64,000 bases of DNA from NCBI GenBank assembly GCA_020849495.1, contig JADLGD010000111.1, forward strand, positions 1-64,000, read 5' to 3'. This document shows, piece by piece, positions 51,711-61,005 of the stretch; position 1 is the stretch's first letter; each line of letters begins with the position of its first letter. Source of the stretch: Fluviicola sp. (GTDB lineage Bacteria > Bacteroidota > Bacteroidia > Flavobacteriales_D > Crocinitomicaceae). Below the pieces are notes generated by a model. That model saw only the letters and a program-made list of their open reading frames with translations. It had not been told where the DNA came from and made no database searches. Made by a program: the position numbers and the translations under genes.

Positions 51711-52088
51711 ATGAATACTCCAGCTAATTTGAAGTACACAAAAGATCACGAGTGGGTAAGTGTAGAAGGCGACATCGCTACAATTGGAATTACTGATTTT
51801 GCACAAAGCGAATTAGGTGATATCGTTTATGTAGAGATTGAAACAGAAGGTGAAACATTGGATCAAGAAGAAGTGTTTGGATCTGTTGAGGCAGTAAAAA
51901 CGGTTTCTGATTTGTTCATGCCAGTTTCTGGAGAAATCATTGAATTCAACGCAGGATTGGAGTCTGATCCTGAAGCTGTAAACAAAGATGCTTACGGAAA
52001 AGGTTGGATGATTAAAGTAAAAATGACGAATCCTTCAGAAGTAGATAGCTTATTGGATGCTGCTGCTTACGAAGCGTTGATTGGATAA
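51711..52088 (+). CDS. gcvH: Glycine cleavage system H protein
   Basis: [47 protein letters not shown] lipoyl-Lys motif. Confidence 0.97.
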   Translation: MNTPANLKYTKDHEWVSVEGDIATIGITDFAQSELGDIVYVEIETEGETLDQEEVFGSVEAVKTVSDLFMPVSGEIIEFNAGLESDPEAVNKDAYGKGWMIKVKMTNPSEVDSLLDAAAYEALIG

Positions 52089-52107
52089 TACCAGTTCATA
52101 CATATTG

Positions 52108-52142
52108 AAAAACCCTGTCATCGAAAGATAACAGGGTTTTTT
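52108..52142. terminator. Bidirectional terminator between gcvH and the convergent gene
   Basis: AAAAACCCTGT...ACAGGGTTTTTT. Confidence 0.85.
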
Positions 52143-52173
52143 CTTGCATTGATTTTTTTGAACAACTGTTTAC

Positions 52174-53355
52174 TTAACGTTCGTAGTTGTAGTAAGCTTT
52201 TTTAGCATCAAAATTCGTCATCTCTGTGATCCAAACACCTTTCATGTAATTGATTTGATCATAAGCACGTTCAGCTGGAGTTCTTTTCAATGTTTTCAAA
52301 TTCGCAATAGCAGCAGCTTTCTCATTCTTAGCATCACCTTGTGCTTCATTTTCAGCTTTGATTTGTTCGATATTTGCGTTTGCAATTTCTTCAAAAAGAA
52401 CCGTTGCTTTGTCGTATTTGTTTGACATTACATACAATGAAAACAAACTGGCTTTAACGCCCCATCTATGAATTTCGCGGTCTTCTTCTTCCTCGATTTT
52501 ATTCGTGTACTCATCTTGCGCATATTTTTCAAAAACAGGTAACAATGCTGTAACTTTATCTGAAAAAACAGCGGAATGGAAATTCGTTAACGGTTTTGCT
52601 TTTCTATATTCTTTTATTGCTGCATCTAACTGTTCAATTGCTAAATTCAATTCTTCGTACGCAGGATCTTTCGTTTTGAAAGTGTAAATAGATAAAGCAA
52701 TCATTTCAGGTTTAACACCCAATTTTTCAGTTAATTTCTCCTTCATCTGACCCGTGAATGCATTTTTAATGTTTACATCATCTAATTTATCAATGAACTT
52801 CACTTGTGTGTTCTCCAAATCTTTTTGATACTGACGATTCAATAACGATTCATTAGCTGGAGCTGTTCCACCAAAATCTTGTGGATATTTTGAGTAACCA
52901 TTCGCTGTGAAAGTTGAATCTAAAACAACCGTATTTGTGGTCAAATCCATCACCGATACAGTATAAGAAATTGCGTATGGCATTCTATACCAAGAAGAAC
53001 CTGGAGACGTAACTGCTCCATTTAAATCTCTTGTTTCTTTCACCGATTCAACAATTGGGGAATTGTTTGTAATTGATTTTACTACAATTGAAATGGCTAG
53101 TTCTTTTGAATTTGGGGAGTAATTTTTACCAGCAATAATATCAATAAAACCAACTGCTTTTTGAATGTCAACCTTTTGAGCTCGTGTATTTGTTAGTTCC
53201 AAACTATAAGTTTTATGCTTGTCTGCACCAATGATAGCTGGTAAATGATTGTAATTCAACTGGAAGGTACTCTTGTCTGATTTATAAGACATTTTCTTTT
53301 GTGAAATGGAGGAAAACGCTACAAAAGAAAGCGCAATAGATGTTATAATTTTCAT
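52174..53355 (-). CDS. Secreted hypothetical protein
   Basis: ORF 52174..53445; signal peptide at MKIITSIALSFVAFSSISQ. Confidence 0.65.
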   Translation of the reverse strand: MKIITSIALSFVAFSSISQKKMSYKSDKSTFQLNYNHLPAIIGADKHKTYSLELTNTRAQKVDIQKAVGFIDIIAGKNYSPNSKELAISIVVKSITNNSPIVESVKETRDLNGAVTSPGSSWYRMPYAISYTVSVMDLTTNTVVLDSTFTANGYSKYPQDFGGTAPANESLLNRQYQKDLENTQVKFIDKLDDVNIKNAFTGQMKEKLTEKLGVKPEMIALSIYTFKTKDPAYEELNLAIEQLDAAIKEYRKAKPLTNFHSAVFSDKVTALLPVFEKYAQDEYTNKIEEEEDREIHRWGVKASLFSLYVMSNKYDKATVLFEEIANANIEQIKAENEAQGDAKNEKAAAIANLKTLKRTPAERAYDQINYMKGVWITEMTNFDAKKAYYNYER

Positions 53356-53516
53356 AGTTTCGTTTATTTGGTGCAAAATTAATAACATGAAGCAATCTTG
53401 AGAAACTATTTTTTCTACAACACAATTCGATTTTTTAAATACCAAAAATCATTACTAAAAACATTTTAACACCTATGAATTGAATAGAATCATTAATTTC
53501 ACCTAAAACAAATTTC

Positions 53517-54068
53517 ATGAAAATCCTTTCTTACATCGCAGGTTTGCTAATAGTACTTAGTTCTTGCACCATGGTAACAAGTAAAAATCTGCCTGGAAAG
53601 AAAATAGCAACTTTTCCTAAAAACATGCAAGGCTCTTATTCTTTTCAATATCCTGAATCCTTTGCAGCTATGATGGAAGGAGTAAGTTCTGATGTGGTGA
53701 TCAATGCCAATCAAATCCTGATGACAACGGATGGGAAAGAGAATGTTATGCAATTGAACGACAGTTTATTTTTGAGTAAAATCAAAAAAGACTTGTATCT
53801 ATCCATAGGCGCTGTGCCTTCGTTAACCGTTTTTAAATTGGTGCCAAATGGAACAAATTGGGATTTATATCCAATGTTTACTGAAAACGCTTCCGTTGAA
53901 GACATGAAACCCTATTTCAAATCAGTTGAAGCAACTCAAATGCCCAGTGAAGACGGAGAAGCTGCAGGCGATATGATCTATGAAGTGACCATTAATGACA
54001 AAAAATTGGCTGCTTACTTCAAATCTGATTTACCGAGTAAAGATCCCTTCAAATTGATCCGTAAATAA
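53517..54068 (+). CDS. Hypothetical lipoprotein
   Basis: MKILSYIAGLLIVLSSCTMV lipobox. Confidence 0.7.
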   Translation: MKILSYIAGLLIVLSSCTMVTSKNLPGKKIATFPKNMQGSYSFQYPESFAAMMEGVSSDVVINANQILMTTDGKENVMQLNDSLFLSKIKKDLYLSIGAVPSLTVFKLVPNGTNWDLYPMFTENASVEDMKPYFKSVEATQMPSEDGEAAGDMIYEVTINDKKLAAYFKSDLPSKDPFKLIRK

Positions 54069-54322
54069 TGCGCTTCCTGATTTTTGTTTTCATTGGTATT
54101 GGTGCATTGACTGCTTGTGGTGAAGCGCCAAATCAAAAAACGGTTGAAACTTCAGAAAAAACAACGGAGACGCCAATAGACAATTCTTCGAGTAACGATT
54201 CCATTGAAGTCATCATAAAAGACAGTAAAACAGGTGAAGAACAACATCAAACGATCTCGAAAGACATCATAACGAGCCCTTCAACAATCAAACACCCAGA
54301 ACAGCCAATTATTGAAAAGTAA
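54068..54322 (+). CDS. Small hypothetical lipoprotein
   Basis: MRFLIFVFIGIGALTACGEA; TAATG overlap with the previous gene. Confidence 0.6.
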   Translation: MRFLIFVFIGIGALTACGEAPNQKTVETSEKTTETPIDNSSSNDSIEVIIKDSKTGEEQHQTISKDIITSPSTIKHPEQPIIEK

Positions 54323-54326
54323 TACG

Positions 54327-55046
54327 ATGAAACTGCCCTTTATCTTACTTGTCGTTTTATCATCTTTGAGTGTTTCTGCTCAGAAATACGGCATGTTACA
54401 AGTTCAATTGGATCATTTTCCTGAAGCATGTAAAATCCCGTTTGAGCTATACTTGAATGAAGAATTAATCGGAACAACTGGTACTGATGGTTTTTTCTAT
54501 CCAACTAAAAAACTTAAAGGAGAACTTGTTGTAACGAATCCAAATGTTGGAAGCACAAAACAAGAAGTGAACTTAAGCAATAAAAAGGATTATCAAACCA
54601 TCTATTTCCCCACCACAAAAGCGTTTCAAGATTCCATGTTTAAACAAATCATCAAAGCTGATCCACATCTTTCTGAATTGATGGAATGTAATGTGATTGG
54701 AGGTGCGCATCCTCCTCAATCCGTAATTGATAGTTTACAAGATTTTCAACCAGCTGTTTTTCCTGGTGGAACCGCTGCATTGAGTAAATTTGTTGCTCAA
54801 AATATCAGATATCCAGAAATAGCTCGAGAGCTTGGTCTACAAGGGAAATTACAAGTCATTTTTAGAGTTGATGCTGAAGGCATGATTTCCTGCATCAAAT
54901 TAGTAAAAGGCGTTCCAGATTGCCCCGAATGTGATCTCGAAGGCTTGAGAGTGATCTCGAAATTGCCTCGATTTATCCCAGGAACTATCAACGGTAAAAA
55001 GGAAGCAACATTCTTCACTTTACCGATTCATTTCAAGTTGGGTTAA
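54327..55046 (+). CDS. TonB-family C-terminal domain protein
   Basis: ORF 54312..55046; IRYPEIARELGLQGKLQVIFRVDAEGMISCIKLVKGV...DLEGLRVISKLPRFIPG. Confidence 0.85.
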   Translation: MKLPFILLVVLSSLSVSAQKYGMLQVQLDHFPEACKIPFELYLNEELIGTTGTDGFFYPTKKLKGELVVTNPNVGSTKQEVNLSNKKDYQTIYFPTTKAFQDSMFKQIIKADPHLSELMECNVIGGAHPPQSVIDSLQDFQPAVFPGGTAALSKFVAQNIRYPEIARELGLQGKLQVIFRVDAEGMISCIKLVKGVPDCPECDLEGLRVISKLPRFIPGTINGKKEATFFTLPIHFKLG

Positions 55047-55059
55047 ATCCTTTTAACTC

Positions 55060-55956
55060 TTAATAACTACTCGTAGCTCCTCCAACGTGTTCAATCGGAT
55101 GCCAAGTGGTTTTCACTTCTTGGAAGTCATTGATGTAGTAAGGGCTTTCATCCGTTGTCTTCGTCAAACCACCCACGTAACGAATGATGCGTTTTACATT
55201 ACAATCAGCACCTTCTTCTAGTTTTCTTGCATGTTCATCGTTTTCGCCAGCATACAATACAGCGTTGATGTCCATGTGTGCGTGAAATGCATCAATTAAT
55301 TCTTTTTCAGAACCTGTCAAGATGTTGACTACACCTCCTGGTAAATCTGAAGTCGCTAATACTTCTGCAAAAGTGATGGCACACAAAGGCAATTGTTCAG
55401 CAGCCAAAACCACACAGCTATTTCCGCCAGCAATCACTGGTAAAATCGTTGAAACCAAACCAATCAAGCTATTCGTTTGTGGCGCAATGATTCCAACCAC
55501 ACCCATTGGTTCTAAAGCTGAGAAATTGAAATGTGAAGAAGCAACGGGATTCACTGAACTAAACACTTGTTGGTATTTATCGCACCAACCTGCGTAATAC
55601 ACACAGCGATCAATTGCCAAGTCTACTTCAGCGGTAGCTTTTGGAGCTGTAGCGCCTTGTTTCACCAATTCTTCAACAAATTGTGATTTTCTTCCTTCCA
55701 ACATTTCTGCAATGCGATACAAGATTTGACCGCGGTTAAAAGCAGTTCTTTCCGACCAAGAACCAAAAGCTTTTCGTGCAGCAACAACCGCATTTCGGTG
55801 ATCTTTTTTCGACGACAAACACATGTTCGCCAAGGCCTCACCCTTTTTATTCATTGGTGAATAGTATCTTCCAGATTCCGTTCTCGGAAATTGCCCTCCG
55901 ATGAAGATTTTGTATGTTTTTAGTATTTCCAATCTTTCCATTTTCGTAAAAATCAA
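55060..55956 (-). CDS. Truncated aldehyde dehydrogenase-family protein lacking the catalytic Cys region
   Basis: 298 aa; N-terminal ALDH/NAD-binding half (GVVGIIAPQTNSLIGLVSTILPVIAGGNS), no N..GQ.C motif. Confidence 0.85.
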   Translation of the reverse strand: MIFTKMERLEILKTYKIFIGGQFPRTESGRYYSPMNKKGEALANMCLSSKKDHRNAVVAARKAFGSWSERTAFNRGQILYRIAEMLEGRKSQFVEELVKQGATAPKATAEVDLAIDRCVYYAGWCDKYQQVFSSVNPVASSHFNFSALEPMGVVGIIAPQTNSLIGLVSTILPVIAGGNSCVVLAAEQLPLCAITFAEVLATSDLPGGVVNILTGSEKELIDAFHAHMDINAVLYAGENDEHARKLEEGADCNVKRIIRYVGGLTKTTDESPYYINDFQEVKTTWHPIEHVGGATSSY

Positions 55957-55961
55957 GCTTT

Positions 55962-56037
55962 TCCTCCCTCTTTATCTCCCTCCAAAGGGAGAGACCTAAA
56001 TCCTCTTCCCCCTTTGGAGGGGGACCGAGGGGGAGGA
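55962..56037. repeat. Intergenic inverted-repeat element between the two ALDH genes
   Basis: CTCCCTCCAAAGGGAG (55976-55991) and CCCCCTTTGGAGGGGG (56008-56023), also mutually complementary. Confidence 0.7.
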
Positions 56038-56067
56038 TCACTAATAATTGATAATTATCTATTTCTA

Positions 56068-57585
56068 TTATCTCTCAAACTTCAAATAAGCCCCCAATCC
56101 ATGCATGCCGCCTTCTCTTCCGAAACCACTTTCTTTGTAGCCACCAAATGGTGAAGTTGGATCGAATTTGTTGTACGTATTTGCCCAAACGACTCCTGCA
56201 CGCAGTTTTGTAGTCAAATTAAATATACGTGAGCCTTTATCTGTCCAAACACCAGCTGCTAAACCAAAAGGTGTATTGTTTGCTTTTTGAATGACCTCAT
56301 CAATGGTACGGAACGTTTGAACGGAAAGAACTGGTCCAAAAATTTCTTCTTGAGCAATTCTACTCGATTGTGCCACATCAGTAAACAAGGTTGGTCGGAT
56401 GAAGTTTCCTTTTTTCGGAATCGAACACTTGCTCTCATAGATATCAGCACCTTCGTTTTTACCAATTTCAATGTACTTTAAAATGGTTTCCATTTGCGCT
56501 TTCGAGTTGATGGCACCGATATCTGTGTTTTTATCCAAAGGATTTCCAACATACAAGGTATCCAAACGATCTTTCAATTTTTGAATGACCATATCAGCAA
56601 CCGATTCTTGAACAAACAAGCGCGATCCTGCACAACAAACATGTCCTTGATTGAAGAAAATTCCATTAACAACACCTTCAACTGCCTGATCAATCGGTGC
56701 ATCTTCAAAAATGATATTTGCCGATTTTCCGCCCAATTCCAAGGTCAGTTTCTTCCCTGTTCCAGCAACTGCTTTTTGAATGATCTTTCCAACATTGGTA
56801 GAACCAGTGAAAGCCACTTTATTCACATCTGGGTGATTGACAATTGCAGCTCCAGTGTCACCGTATCCAGTTACAATATTTACTACACCTGCAGGCAAAC
56901 CAGATTCGTGTATGATCTCAGCTAATAACATGGCTGTGAGAGGTGTTGTTTCTGCTGGTTTCAAAACAACCGTATTTCCTGCTGCTAAAGCTGGAGCAAT
57001 CTTCCATGCCGCCATCAATAAAGGGAAATTCCAAGGAATGATTTGTCCTGCTACACCCAAAGCTTGTGTTTTTCGATTTGGGAAAGCATATTCCAATTTA
57101 TCCGCCCAACCAGCGTAATAGAAAAAGTGATTGCAAGCCAAAGGCACATCCACATCACGTGATTCACGAATGGTTTTTCCAGCATCTAAGGTTTCAACTA
57201 CTGCCAATTCGCGCGCTTTCTCTTGCATCAATCGCGCAATACGGAAAATGTATTTCCCACGTTCTTTAGCTGACAATTTAGACCAAACAGTTTCATAAGC
57301 AACACGAGCAGCTTTCACCGCTTTATCTACATCTTGCTCATTTCCATAAGCTACTTCTGCTAACTCTTCATCAGTTGCAGGATTCACCGTTTTGAAATAC
57401 TTACCTGAACTTGGCGCTACAAATTTTCCATCGATGTACAAATCATAGCGTTCCTTTAATTTCACATGACTTGTTCCTTCAGGACTTGGAGCGTAATCCC
57501 AAACACCATTGAAGTCGAACAGTTCATTTGATTGTTCGATCACCGTCTTTTTGTCAACAGTTTCGCTTTTTTTATTTTTTGCCAT
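56068..57585 (-). CDS. Aldehyde dehydrogenase, full length
   Basis: IIPWNFPLLMAAWKIAPALAAGNTVVLKPAE; LELGGKSANIIFEDA; FFNQGHVCCAGSR. Confidence 0.94.
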   Translation of the reverse strand: MAKNKKSETVDKKTVIEQSNELFDFNGVWDYAPSPEGTSHVKLKERYDLYIDGKFVAPSSGKYFKTVNPATDEELAEVAYGNEQDVDKAVKAARVAYETVWSKLSAKERGKYIFRIARLMQEKARELAVVETLDAGKTIRESRDVDVPLACNHFFYYAGWADKLEYAFPNRKTQALGVAGQIIPWNFPLLMAAWKIAPALAAGNTVVLKPAETTPLTAMLLAEIIHESGLPAGVVNIVTGYGDTGAAIVNHPDVNKVAFTGSTNVGKIIQKAVAGTGKKLTLELGGKSANIIFEDAPIDQAVEGVVNGIFFNQGHVCCAGSRLFVQESVADMVIQKLKDRLDTLYVGNPLDKNTDIGAINSKAQMETILKYIEIGKNEGADIYESKCSIPKKGNFIRPTLFTDVAQSSRIAQEEIFGPVLSVQTFRTIDEVIQKANNTPFGLAAGVWTDKGSRIFNLTTKLRAGVVWANTYNKFDPTSPFGGYKESGFGREGGMHGLGAYLKFER

Positions 57586-57587
57586 GT

Positions 57588-58508
57588 TTAATCAATTGAA
57601 AAATAATCTGCACTTTGATAGTGACCTGTTGTTTGTTTCATGATTTGCATCAACACATCATTTGCTAAAGAACTTGCTCCAAAACGGAACCATTCGTTGT
57701 TTAGCCAACCAGCTCCCAGGGTTTCTTTTACCATGACCAAATTGTGCAAGGCTAATTTTGAATTGGAGATACCACCAGCTGGTTTCATCCCAACTTTTAC
57801 TCCTGTTTTTAAATAAAAATCTTTGATGGCACACAACATGGTGTAAGTGACTTGCATCGTAGCTGCTGGCTGAATTTTACCTGTAGAAGTTTTGATAAAA
57901 TCGGCACCTGCATACATGGCAATATCACTTGCTCTGCGCACTTGATCCAAAGAAGCCAATTCTCCCGTTTCCAAAATTACTTTCAAGCGAGCTGAACCAC
58001 AGGCCTCTTTAATGGCTGCAATTTCATCAAACACAAAATTGTATTCTCCAGCTAAAAACTTACCTCTTGAAATCACCATATCGATTTCATCAGCACCATT
58101 TTCAACCGCAAAACGGGTATCCATGATTTTAATTTCATGAGGTGCTTGTCCGCTTGGAAATGCTGTAGAAACAGACGCTACTTTGATGCCTGAATTTCCA
58201 AGCGCTTTTTTTGCTTCAGCGACCATCGATGGGTACACGCAAATAGCTGCCACTGTTGGCAAATCGGGCTGAACATCATGTAAATGTTGCGCTTTGTAAC
58301 ACAACTGACGGACTTTTCCTGGAGTATCTTTTCCTTCCAAAGTGGTCAAATCAATCATGTTCAACACCATTTTCAGGCCTTGCATTTTTGATTCGTTCTT
58401 AATGGAACGCGTTTGAAAACGCGCCACACGTTCTTCCACTCCTACTTTATCAACGGTAGGACTTAAACGAAAATCAGGGACTTTCTTATGAATTTTATTT
58501 GTACTCAT
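57588..58508 (-). CDS. deoC: Deoxyribose-phosphate aldolase
   Basis: DLTTLEGKDTPGKVRQLC; GADFIKTSTGK; KPAGGIS. Confidence 0.93.
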   Translation of the reverse strand: MSTNKIHKKVPDFRLSPTVDKVGVEERVARFQTRSIKNESKMQGLKMVLNMIDLTTLEGKDTPGKVRQLCYKAQHLHDVQPDLPTVAAICVYPSMVAEAKKALGNSGIKVASVSTAFPSGQAPHEIKIMDTRFAVENGADEIDMVISRGKFLAGEYNFVFDEIAAIKEACGSARLKVILETGELASLDQVRRASDIAMYAGADFIKTSTGKIQPAATMQVTYTMLCAIKDFYLKTGVKVGMKPAGGISNSKLALHNLVMVKETLGAGWLNNEWFRFGASSLANDVLMQIMKQTTGHYQSADYFSID

Positions 58509-58534
58509 GCAAATTGCATTGGTTTTAAGTAGTT

Positions 58535-58542
58535 CAAATATA
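58535..58542 (-). promoter_or_regulatory. Candidate deoC promoter -7 element
   Basis: Minus strand TATATTTG, exact TAnnTTTG. Confidence 0.45.
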
Positions 58543-58651
58543 AAAAAGTGTGTGGTAGCTTCGCGGTTTTGTGAATAAGTTTCATAGCTAAAAGGAATTA
58601 GCTGATGGATTCTTTTTCAAATTCTGAAGATTCTACTTATTTTTAGCTCCA

Positions 58652-59470
58652 ATGAATCAGGAAAAATCGTTTGAATTATTGCAAACCGCTTTGCAAGGTG
58701 CTGTTGAAGCAGCTCAAGCCATTATGCAAATTTACAGCAGTGATTTTTCTACCACCATGAAAGACGACGGCAGTCCTGTTACGATTGCAGACCATGCTTC
58801 AAACGATGTGTTGGTTGCTCATCTAAGTAAAACAGGGATTCCTTTGATCAGTGAAGAGTCATTGAAAGCTCCTTTTGAAGAACGCAAAAACTGGGACTAT
58901 GTTTGGTGCATTGATCCCTTGGACGGCACAAAAGAATTCATTAAAAAAAATGATGAGTTTGCGATCTGTGTGGCCTTGGTTCATCAACAACAACCAATTT
59001 TAGGAATCATTGTCTCACCTATTCAAGAAACGATTTTAGTTGGTGGAAAAGTTATTCCGCCTGCAATCATAAGATTTGAGGACATTGACCAACCAAGTGC
59101 ATGGAACTATATTGAACAAAAACAACAAATCAATCAACCCTTGGTCATTGCTGTTAGTCGCTCACAAGGTTCGGGAACAGATCTAAAATTCAATCAAAGC
59201 ATCAAAGAGCAATTTGGCGAAGTGGTTTTTTTGAAAAAAGGAAGTGCATTGAAATTTTTTGACCTAGCTATGGGTCATGCAGATATTTATGCAAGATACG
59301 CTCCAACCATGGAATGGGACATTGCCGCTGGACAAGCCATTATTGAAGCCTTAGGAGGAAAAGTAATTCACGCAGAAAGTGGCGAACCCTTGTATTACAA
59401 CAAAGCCAATTTATACAATCCTTATTTCATTGTTCACACCAGTAGTGTGATTAAACATTTAGGCGAATGA
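58652..59470 (+). CDS. cysQ: 3'(2'),5'-bisphosphate nucleotidase
   Basis: Inositol-monophosphatase fold: WCIDPLDGTKEFIKKNDEFAICVALV; MEWDIAAGQAII. Confidence 0.92.
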   Translation: MNQEKSFELLQTALQGAVEAAQAIMQIYSSDFSTTMKDDGSPVTIADHASNDVLVAHLSKTGIPLISEESLKAPFEERKNWDYVWCIDPLDGTKEFIKKNDEFAICVALVHQQQPILGIIVSPIQETILVGGKVIPPAIIRFEDIDQPSAWNYIEQKQQINQPLVIAVSRSQGSGTDLKFNQSIKEQFGEVVFLKKGSALKFFDLAMGHADIYARYAPTMEWDIAAGQAIIEALGGKVIHAESGEPLYYNKANLYNPYFIVHTSSVIKHLGE

Positions 59471-61005
59471 TGAAAAAAGTTGGTCTACTCTGTTGTCTAA
59501 TTATCGCCCATTTTTCAATGGCGCAAAACCGTGTTTTACCAATTGCGTCCTACTTTAAAGATCAAGTTTTTCGAATGGGAACAGATGTATCACCCGTTTT
59601 TCCTGTTGAAAATCAAGTGAGCAACTATTACAAATACACCAAAGATTCTACAAAACGCTATTCCAACTTTGGCTATGCTTTGTACAACAAAGAATTGATT
59701 GAATTACACAAGAAGGAAGGTTCACTTTGGATCACACCATTATTAGATATCAGCTTAGGGAAAGGATTGGCTGATACTTTAGCCCGAAGATCTCAAAATA
59801 CAAGAGGAGCAAGAATTGAAGGCGCTTTGGGTAAAAAAGTGTTTTTTTCCACGGCTATTTTCGAAAACCAAGCTGTTTTTGCACCATACATTGGACAATA
59901 TGTTTCCCAACGGGGTGAGTTTTATCCCAATGCTGCAGATTCAAGTTATGTACTACAAAATGCGGTAATCCCAGGTGCGGCCCGCACAAAGCCATTCAAA
60001 ACAGAAGGCTACGATTATGCTTATGCGGTAGGAATGGTTCGATGGACCGTTTTACCTAAACTCAATGTTTATTGGGGAAATCAATCGGTTTTTGTGGGAA
60101 GTGGTCACCGTTCGATGTTATGGTCAGACAATAGTGTGCCAGCCATGAATCTTCGTGTTCAATACCAATTGGGTGAAAAATGGGATTTTCAATTTTCCAA
60201 AATGCGAGGCTTTAATTTGTTGCGTTTGCCTGTTGCCACTAACGGGGAAGCTTATTACGAGCCAAAATCCTTGAGCATTGCTGTGATTTACTTTAAACCA
60301 ACCAAACACACTTCTATCGGTTTATTTGAAGGAGGCATTTGGTCGAGAGGCGATTCACTTCAAAAAACACCAATTCAGGCTGCTTATTTTATTCCGATTC
60401 CTGGTGGTGCGTTATTGCAAGAAGCAATCAATCAAAAAGCCTATTCGTTAGTAGGAATTGATGCCAATCACCGTTTCAAAAATTGGATGATTTATGGTCA
60501 ATTTGGTTTGAACGTGAATCAAGCACAAAGTTTTGTAGGACAGTTAGGAACACGTATCTTCCTCAAAAAAGCGAGTTATTCTTTTGTACAAGTAGAATTC
60601 AACCATGCTGATAAAATGGCCTATACAGCTCAAAATCCACGGATCCATTATGCGAATTATCAATTACCACTCGCACATCCAATGGGAGGTAATTTAGATG
60701 AACTGTTATTGCGTTTCAATTTTGAATGGAAGCACTGGTTCGTGTCTGGACAAACGAGTTATTATTTCAACCAATCCATCAATTACAAACAGCTTTTACC
60801 CATTTATCAAGTACAAAATTCGGCAACGCAACAATCCTTTTATCAATCGCTTGAATTGGGTTACCGATTTAATCGCAGTTACGGATTCGATGTATTTGCA
60901 TCCTTTGTTTACCGAAACGCTTGGACTTCTTCTTCACGTTCAGAAGGTTCTTGGATCAACTTCGGTTTACGCACCGCTATCAATAATCATTATTACGACT
61001 TTTGA
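59467..61005 (+). CDS. Outer-membrane beta-barrel-like hypothetical protein
   Basis: Signal peptide (ends SMAQ); alternating aromatic strands; F/Y C-terminus. Confidence 0.6.
   Translation: MMKKVGLLCCLIIAHFSMAQNRVLPIASYFKDQVFRMGTDVSPVFPVENQVSNYYKYTKDSTKRYSNFGYALYNKELIELHKKEGSLWITPLLDISLGKGLADTLARRSQNTRGARIEGALGKKVFFSTAIFENQAVFAPYIGQYVSQRGEFYPNAADSSYVLQNAVIPGAARTKPFKTEGYDYAYAVGMVRWTVLPKLNVYWGNQSVFVGSGHRSMLWSDNSVPAMNLRVQYQLGEKWDFQFSKMRGFNLLRLPVATNGEAYYEPKSLSIAVIYFKPTKHTSIGLFEGGIWSRGDSLQKTPIQAAYFIPIPGGALLQEAINQKAYSLVGIDANHRFKNWMIYGQFGLNVNQAQSFVGQLGTRIFLKKASYSFVQVEFNHADKMAYTAQNPRIHYANYQLPLAHPMGGNLDELLLRFNFEWKHWFVSGQTSYYFNQSINYKQLLPIYQVQNSATQQSFYQSLELGYRFNRSYGFDVFASFVYRNAWTSSSRSEGSWINFGLRTAINNHYYDF

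Noticed and set aside
51582-51806. 74-aa minus ORF over the gcvH promoter
   Set aside because: Overlaps a strong promoter and the gcvH 5' end; no coding signature.
55847-56041. 64-aa ORF across the inverted repeat between the ALDH genes
   Set aside because: N-terminal half is encoded by the repeat itself; overlaps the short ALDH start.
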